Part shown: positions 58,934-64,000 of the stretch, one piece after another
Position numbering within the stretch: the stretch's first letter is position 1
Layout: each line of letters opens with the position of its first letter
Source of the DNA: Oscillospiraceae bacterium
GTDB taxonomy: Bacteria; Bacillota; Clostridia; Oscillospirales; Ruminococcaceae
Assembly (NCBI GenBank): GCA_031253495.1
Contig: JAIRWC010000012.1
Location: forward strand, 89,498-153,497
DNA: 64,000 bases
Direction of reading: 5' to 3'
Notes under the pieces: generated by a model
Database searches by the model: none
What the model was told of the DNA's origin: nothing
What the model saw: the letters and a program-made list of their open reading frames with translations, nothing else
Program-made: the position numbers and the translations under genes

Positions 58934-59257
58934 TTATACTTTCTCGAAACGCTCTATGTCGGTTACAAAAATGGTCGCGCCGCCCACGCTCACCTCGACG
59001 GGGAAGCTGGTGTAGCTCCCCACCCCGTAAGAGGCCGCGCTCGGCACGAACTGTTTTCGCTTATGCGAATGTTCTTTAATTATGTCGATAATTTCGTCCG
59101 CGCGGGCGTCTTCGGCGCAAAGCAAAAACGTGGTGTTGCCCGACATGAGAAAACCGCCGGTTGAAGCCAGCTTCGTCGTTGAGAAGCCGTTTTGCATAAG
59201 CGCCGTTGACACGGCGTGGGAATCGTCGTTGTTTATGATGGCGAAAATCAGTTTCAT
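58934..59257 (-). CDS. darA: Cyclic-di-AMP receptor, PII-like (DarA/YaaQ)
   Basis: 'MKLIFAIINNDDSHAVSTALMQNGFSTTKLASTGGFLMSGNTTFLLCAED'. Confidence 0.93.
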   Translation of the reverse strand: MKLIFAIINNDDSHAVSTALMQNGFSTTKLASTGGFLMSGNTTFLLCAEDARADEIIDIIKEHSHKRKQFVPSAASYGVGSYTSFPVEVSVGGATIFVTDIERFEKV

Positions 59258-59279
59258 TCTTTCCTCCAGAATATGCCCG

Positions 59280-59537
59280 TCAGGATTTTTTGCCCAAAAC
59301 CGCTTCTTTTAACGCCGCCGCCAGTTGCGCGGGACAGGAAGAAGACCTTCCGCCGCACCGTATGTTCTCAAGTTTTTCGATTACCGCGTTAACGTCCGCG
59401 CCTTCGACCAGCCGCGCTATCCCCTTGCCGTTCCCCGGACAGCCGCCGATAATATTCACGTTCGCGACTTTCCCGCCGTCGATTTCAAACTCTATCTTAT
59501 TCGCGCAGACGCCGCGCGGCGCGTATTCGTATCTCAT
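59280..59537 (-). CDS. TSCPD-domain protein
   Basis: 'YAPRGVCANKIEFEIDGGKVANVNIIGGCPGNGKGIARLVEGADVNAVIEKLENIRCGGRSSSCPAQLA'. Confidence 0.88.
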   Translation of the reverse strand: MRYEYAPRGVCANKIEFEIDGGKVANVNIIGGCPGNGKGIARLVEGADVNAVIEKLENIRCGGRSSSCPAQLAAALKEAVLGKKS

Positions 59538-60754
59538 ATGAACCCCCCTTTCGCACCGGTCGGCGCCGCGTTTGAAAACGACGCGCCGGAAACGGCGCCC
59601 GCCACCGCTTCGGCTACCGATTTATCAAGCGCGGACGGGATAATACACTCGGGGCACAACTCGCTGTCGCTCACCTTTTCCGCTATCGCGGCGGCGGCGG
59701 CGATTTTCATTTCTTCCGTAATTTTCCTCGCGCGAACCGACAACGCCCCTTTAAAAATCCCCGGGAACACAAGCACGTTGTTAATCTGATTGGGAAAATC
59801 GCTCCTGCCCGTCCCCACTATGAAAGCGCCCGCTTCCAGCGCGTCCGCCGGAAGAATTTCGGGGTCGGGGTTGGACATGGCGAACACGATTGCCTTATCC
59901 GCCATGGAGCGCACCATATTCCGCGTTACCAAATTCGGTTTTGAAACGCCGATAAACACGTCCGCGCCTTTCATCGCCTCAGCCAAACCGCCCACAACGT
60001 TGTTCCGGTTGGTTTTTTCGGCGAGTTCGGCGTATACCGCGTTGGAATAGCTTTTGTCCTTAGACAGTATCCCGCCGCTGTTAAGCAGAATAATATCGCC
60101 TATCCCCATCGAGCGCAAAAGACGGGTAATCGCGGTTCCCGCCGCGCCCGCCCCGTTAACGACGGCGGTAACGTTCCCTATTTTCTTATCCGCCAGCTTA
60201 AGGGCGTTCATCAGCGCGGCGGCGACCACTACGGCGGTTCCGTGCTGGTCGTCGTGGAATACGGGTATGTCAAGGCTTTCGATAAGCCTGCGCTCTATCT
60301 CAAAACAGCGGGGCGCGGAAATATCCTCAAGGTTAATCCCGCCGAAGCCGTCGGAAATAAGCTCGACCGTCCGCACGATTTCGTCGACGTCGTTGCTTTT
60401 TATACAAATCGGGAAAGCGTCAACCCCGGCAAATTCTTTAAACAGGCAGCATTTCCCCTCCATGACGGGCATACCCGCCAATCCGCCGACGTCGCCCAAG
60501 CCCAAAACCGCGCTCCCGTCCGTAACGACCGCGACAAGATTCTGCCTTCGCGTCAGGAAATAGGAAAGCTCGGGGTTCTGTTGGATTTCAAGGCAGGGGC
60601 GCGCCACGCCGGGGGTGTAGGCAAGCGTCATGTCGCGCTTGCTTTTCAGCGGAACGCGGGAAACAATCTCAATTTTACCCTTTACCAAGTAATGCAGACT
60701 GAGCGCGTCTTCCGCCGAAGAGCTCCCTTTTCTGATTTTCTTCGTATATGTCAT
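59534..60754 (-). CDS. NAD(P)-dependent malic enzyme
   Basis: 'YTPGVARPCLEI', 'VTDGSAVLGLGDVGGLAGMPVMEGKCCLFKEFAGVDAFPI', 'FHDDQHGTAVVVAAALMNAL'. Confidence 0.94.
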   Translation of the reverse strand: MTYTKKIRKGSSSAEDALSLHYLVKGKIEIVSRVPLKSKRDMTLAYTPGVARPCLEIQQNPELSYFLTRRQNLVAVVTDGSAVLGLGDVGGLAGMPVMEGKCCLFKEFAGVDAFPICIKSNDVDEIVRTVELISDGFGGINLEDISAPRCFEIERRLIESLDIPVFHDDQHGTAVVVAAALMNALKLADKKIGNVTAVVNGAGAAGTAITRLLRSMGIGDIILLNSGGILSKDKSYSNAVYAELAEKTNRNNVVGGLAEAMKGADVFIGVSKPNLVTRNMVRSMADKAIVFAMSNPDPEILPADALEAGAFIVGTGRSDFPNQINNVLVFPGIFKGALSVRARKITEEMKIAAAAAIAEKVSDSELCPECIIPSALDKSVAEAVAGAVSGASFSNAAPTGAKGGFI

Positions 60755-61602
60755 ACATGAGCTTCCTTTTTGGAAATGATTTTTTGGAGCGACGCCTCCG
60801 GAGTAAGCGAATTGCCCAGCGACGTGGGATAGTGGTTATAAAACCCGTGAAAATCGGAACCGCCCGTGGTAACCAAATTATATTTTTCGGCCAACGCCGA
60901 AAGACGCTCCGCGTCGCCCTCTTTGGCGCTGCCGTGCCATACCTCGACTCCGTCTATCTCTTCGGCGGCCGCCAGCTCCTCAAGCAAATCGAAGTTGTTA
61001 TAAACCCTCGGATGCGCCAAAACCGCCGTTCCCCCCGCCGAATGTATAAGTTGCAACACAAACCGCACTTCGGGGTATTCGTCGGATTCCGTGCTGACTT
61101 CGGGAGAACAAAGCCCCGTATTGACGTTGAACAGTTCGTTGTAAACGTCGCCGTAAAGGTTGGTCGTGTACCCGTAATCCATAAGCGCGTGCATTATGTG
61201 GCATTTATAAACCGCCTTGCTCCCGGCGGCGTATTTGGCGATATTTTCCAGCGTTATGGGGTATTTCTCTATCACCCTCATCGCCATCTTTTTACCGCGC
61301 GCCTTCCTTGATTCGCTGGTGCGCAGACACAAACCCTCAAGGCGGTCGGGCTTTTTGGGATTATAGCAGATAATATGGGCTTTCGCTCCCCTTTTTCCGT
61401 CAAACGCGGAAAATTCCACGGCGGGAATCATCTGTATGCCGTAACGCTGCCCGAGCACGGAAGCCCTCGACACGGACGAAAGCGTGTCGTGGTCGGTTAT
61501 CGACAGGCAATCCAGCCCTTTGCGCTTCGCCTGCGCTATAACCTCCTCAATTCCGAGCGAACCGTCGGACAATGTGGTGTGGCAATGTAAATCCGCTTTC
61601 AT
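60751..61602 (-). CDS. PHP-domain metal-dependent phosphoesterase (TrpH-like)
   Basis: 'DLHCHTTLSDGSLGIEEVIAQAKRKGLDCLSITDHDTLS', 'TGGSDFHG'. Confidence 0.9.
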   Translation of the reverse strand: MKADLHCHTTLSDGSLGIEEVIAQAKRKGLDCLSITDHDTLSSVSRASVLGQRYGIQMIPAVEFSAFDGKRGAKAHIICYNPKKPDRLEGLCLRTSESRKARGKKMAMRVIEKYPITLENIAKYAAGSKAVYKCHIMHALMDYGYTTNLYGDVYNELFNVNTGLCSPEVSTESDEYPEVRFVLQLIHSAGGTAVLAHPRVYNNFDLLEELAAAEEIDGVEVWHGSAKEGDAERLSALAEKYNLVTTGGSDFHGFYNHYPTSLGNSLTPEASLQKIISKKEAHV

Positions 61603-61735
61603 ACTCCCCCCTAACGCTCAACTTGGTTAAGTATATCACTTTTTCGTGAAAAAATCAAGGCATTTGCGTTTAATTAAAAAAATTAAAAGTTCCCGCCGGC
61701 ATTGCCGCGCCATTTGTGCAATATATACAAAAAAA

Positions 61736-63553
61736 ATGAAAAAGAAACTGTTAAGCGCGGTCGTGGCGGTGATTATCGCGGTAACCGCAATCCCCGGAAT
61801 TACGGCGGGGGCGGAGGCGGCGACCAAGTCCGCCGCGCAAATAGAAAAGGAACTCAACGCGGCGGTGAAGGAAATAATCAAGACAATACCGAAGGGGGCG
61901 TCAGATTATGAGAAAATAAGAATACTTTACAAGTGGATGACAGAAAATGTGAAATATGACTATAATGCATCTAATAAAGTAAAAGGTTATAAAAATCCTT
62001 ACGGAGATGGTTCCCCTGCCGGCGCGTTGGTGGGGAAACTGGCAGTATGTTCAGGATACGCGAGAGGGTATGAGCTTTTACTAAGGAAAGTGGGGATAGA
62101 AAGCGTCGTGTTATCATCGACCGAAATGGACCACGGGTGGAACCTCGTGAAGATGAACGGGAAATGGTATCACTGCGACGCTACGTGGGACAATAAGGCT
62201 GATAACTTAGACTCGCCCTACTACTCGTACTTTCTGTTATCAGACCGAGCGATAAACCGCCCGGTAGACGGTGTGGAAGATTATTGGAAGGGACGTAATA
62301 CCCCGCCAAAATCGGCGACGACCTCGTTCGGAATTCCCGCCGCGGTTGAACGCAAAAGTTTGGAAACCGGGAACGGATTTGCTGTTACGCATTATAAAAA
62401 CTTGATTGTTTACTTCACCTTTGGTAGTAGGACGATTGGTAGCAGGAGTTCCGATGTAGTAAAGCAAGTGGGGAGATACGACGTAAAAACAGGGAAAACG
62501 ACCGTAATAAACAAAAACTTGGATATAACGCCGTTACAATTGATTCATTCAAACGAGAAAGTCGTTATTTACTTTGACGGACAATACCGGGACGACGAAA
62601 GTTACGGGTTCGATAAGCCGCCCGAAAGCAGAAATTTAAAAAAGATTGATGTGAAAACCGGGAAAACGACTACGATAGGGAAAATAGGTTCTTACCTGGA
62701 TATTACGGCGACTAAGGACCGGGTTGTTTGGAGCGAACGCGGGACGGTGACGACCGCCGCAACCGGGGCAAACCGCGTAACGACGGGCGTAAAAATGTAC
62801 CGAGCCGACACAAACAAAGTAACCACGGTATGGAAGCCGGGCAGCGCCAAAGATTACAAACTGTCGGATTTTGACGAACAGAGTTGGGGCGGAAACCACA
62901 AGAACCCGGTCTTGAAAAACGTGCTTTTTTATCACCGTGCGGATATACGCGGAGAATACTTGGTTTGTGAGTTTTGGGGGTCCGGGGTCGTCGAGTGTGA
63001 TACGGTGTGGGGGCGGGATGAAGTTATTTGGGACGGGCTTCACCAAACCGCGGTCTATCGTCTGAGCGACGGTAAGGAGATAGCGAAGAGGGACGACTTG
63101 ACCGGGGGGTTCGTGGGGATAGACGGGGATTTGGCTTTCTTCTACATCCATTTCATCGGTAATTACGGCAGTCCCGAAGCTTATGTGAATATCGGTATGG
63201 AAATCCTCAATATCAAAACGGGAAAGGTAACAAAAGCGAAAACGACGTTTACCGCGAATCCGGAAGGCTCTGAGACGATTAAATTGGTCGGCTCCCACAA
63301 CGGAAAGGTGTATTTCGTGAGCAATAACAACGGCGGGTTAGACTATAACTGCGACTTAAACAAAAATCTATATTGCTACGACATAAAGAAGAACGCCTTC
63401 ACAAAGCTTTCCCAACCTGCGGACGTCAAAAAAGGATACGGGTTTTATGAAGTGAAAATCGTCGAATCGAAAGGGAAAACCTATTTGCAGTTCTCGCTTG
63501 CCAAAGACCTCCTCGCGACGAGCGAGATTGTGAAAAAACGGGAAATCAAATAA
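61736..63553 (+). CDS. Secreted transglutaminase-domain protein with C-terminal propeller-like repeats
   Basis: Signal peptide 'MKKKLLSAVVAVIIAVTAIPGITAGAEAA'; 'GKLAVCSGYARGYELLLRKVGIESVVLSS', 'DHGWNLVKMNGKWYHCDATWD'; repeated 'YDVKTGKTTVI' motifs. Confidence 0.82.
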   Translation: MKKKLLSAVVAVIIAVTAIPGITAGAEAATKSAAQIEKELNAAVKEIIKTIPKGASDYEKIRILYKWMTENVKYDYNASNKVKGYKNPYGDGSPAGALVGKLAVCSGYARGYELLLRKVGIESVVLSSTEMDHGWNLVKMNGKWYHCDATWDNKADNLDSPYYSYFLLSDRAINRPVDGVEDYWKGRNTPPKSATTSFGIPAAVERKSLETGNGFAVTHYKNLIVYFTFGSRTIGSRSSDVVKQVGRYDVKTGKTTVINKNLDITPLQLIHSNEKVVIYFDGQYRDDESYGFDKPPESRNLKKIDVKTGKTTTIGKIGSYLDITATKDRVVWSERGTVTTAATGANRVTTGVKMYRADTNKVTTVWKPGSAKDYKLSDFDEQSWGGNHKNPVLKNVLFYHRADIRGEYLVCEFWGSGVVECDTVWGRDEVIWDGLHQTAVYRLSDGKEIAKRDDLTGGFVGIDGDLAFFYIHFIGNYGSPEAYVNIGMEILNIKTGKVTKAKTTFTANPEGSETIKLVGSHNGKVYFVSNNNGGLDYNCDLNKNLYCYDIKKNAFTKLSQPADVKKGYGFYEVKIVESKGKTYLQFSLAKDLLATSEIVKKREIK

Positions 63554-63627
63554 TCGAGCAAAGCCATGAAAGGTTCCGCCGTATTCCGGGGGAGCCGGGC
63601 GCGAGATATATCTTATACGAACACTTT

Positions 63628-63658
63628 CCCCCGCCGAAAACGGCGGGGGAATTATTTT
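63628..63658 (+). terminator. Strong hairpin with trailing T-rich tract
   Basis: CCCCCGCCG-AAAA-CGGCGGGGG followed by aattattttt. Confidence 0.7.
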
Positions 63659-63755
63659 TGTGAGGCGACCGGCCCGAAGCCGTCGCCACCCCTCCTAAAG
63701 GAGGGGATTTTTCGCCTTTATAACTGTTCCGTATGACATTCGCTATGCGAATGTC
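63628..63755. repeat. Cluster of four adjacent hairpins, candidate palindromic mobile/repeat element
   Basis: CCCCCGCCG/CGGCGGGGG; GGCGACCGGC/GCCGTCGCC; CCCCTCC/GGAGGGG; GACATTCGC/GCGAATGTC, back to back within ~130 bp. Confidence 0.6.
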
Positions 63756-63784
63756 AAGCGGAATTGCTATATAAACCCTAAATC

Positions 63785-63886
63785 CTACTTTCAGGTCCGC
63801 GTAAACGTGTTCGGCTTTCGTGGGACTGGGCGCGCCCGAAACATTCGCGGAGGGGGCGGCCAAAGGGAAGCCGCACGCCTTTATTG
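63785..63886 (-). pseudogene. Fragment of Sua5/YwlC/TsaC threonylcarbamoyl-AMP synthase
   Basis: Reverse-strand frame reads (S)IKACGFPLAAPSANVSGAPSPTKAEHVYADLK, matching the Sua5 'AAPSANxSGxPSPTxAEHV' signature; a stop (TGA) lies 57 nt upstream of the SIKACG block and homology is lost on both sides. Confidence 0.7.
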
Positions 63887-64000
63887 AGCCTGTTGCATAT
63901 CTCGTAAAAACATCGAAAAATCACGCAACGAAACAAAAACGCGATAAATCACGACAAAAATCGCGTCAAAACACGCAAAAACACGGGTATTACACGCTTT

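Noticed and set aside
63546-63863. 105-aa minus-strand ORF as an intact gene
   Set aside because: Only the first ~30 residues match Sua5; the rest is translation through hairpin elements, so called a pseudogene fragment instead.

Overview
A gene-dense 64-kb chromosomal window. The gene content looks like Bacillota/Clostridia (inferred from T-box regulation, GatCAB, DarA/RicT/HolB synteny and MtaB; not tested). It is mostly core metabolism and cell-envelope genes. I see no prophage, CRISPR array or transposase.

Recognisable blocks: a T-box-controlled leuA; a GH25 lysozyme and fba; an orphan CheC; a five-gene overlapping operon of circularly permuted ATP-grasp, alpha-E, transglutaminase and two M14-type deacylases; two tRNA-Gln genes; mtaB and an HPr-like gene; two paralogous MoxR/DUF58/transglutaminase clusters; a MalK/UgpC-type ATPase; prfA, hisD, hisC, glyA, prs, rarA, dacA, ddl, argS and murC; gdhA-gatCAB; kdgK-eda; an FtsX-type ABC exporter; rubredoxin and a flavodiiron fusion; and tsaD-rsmA-ricT-holB-darA followed by malic enzyme.

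Most worth a second look: (1) the ATP-grasp/alpha-E/transglutaminase/M14 operon, whose second M14 paralog appears to have lost its zinc ligands; (2) a HAD phosphatase that appears to lack its cap and is fused to a nuclease-like domain; (3) an HPr homolog that keeps the Ser46 motif but lacks the His15 motif; (4) a Sua5/TsaC fragment next to a cluster of hairpins at the right end; (5) an HTH protein with a slippage-prone 21-bp repeat encoding a histone-H1-like basic linker.

All calls come from reading the sequence and the supplied ORF translations. No database search was run.
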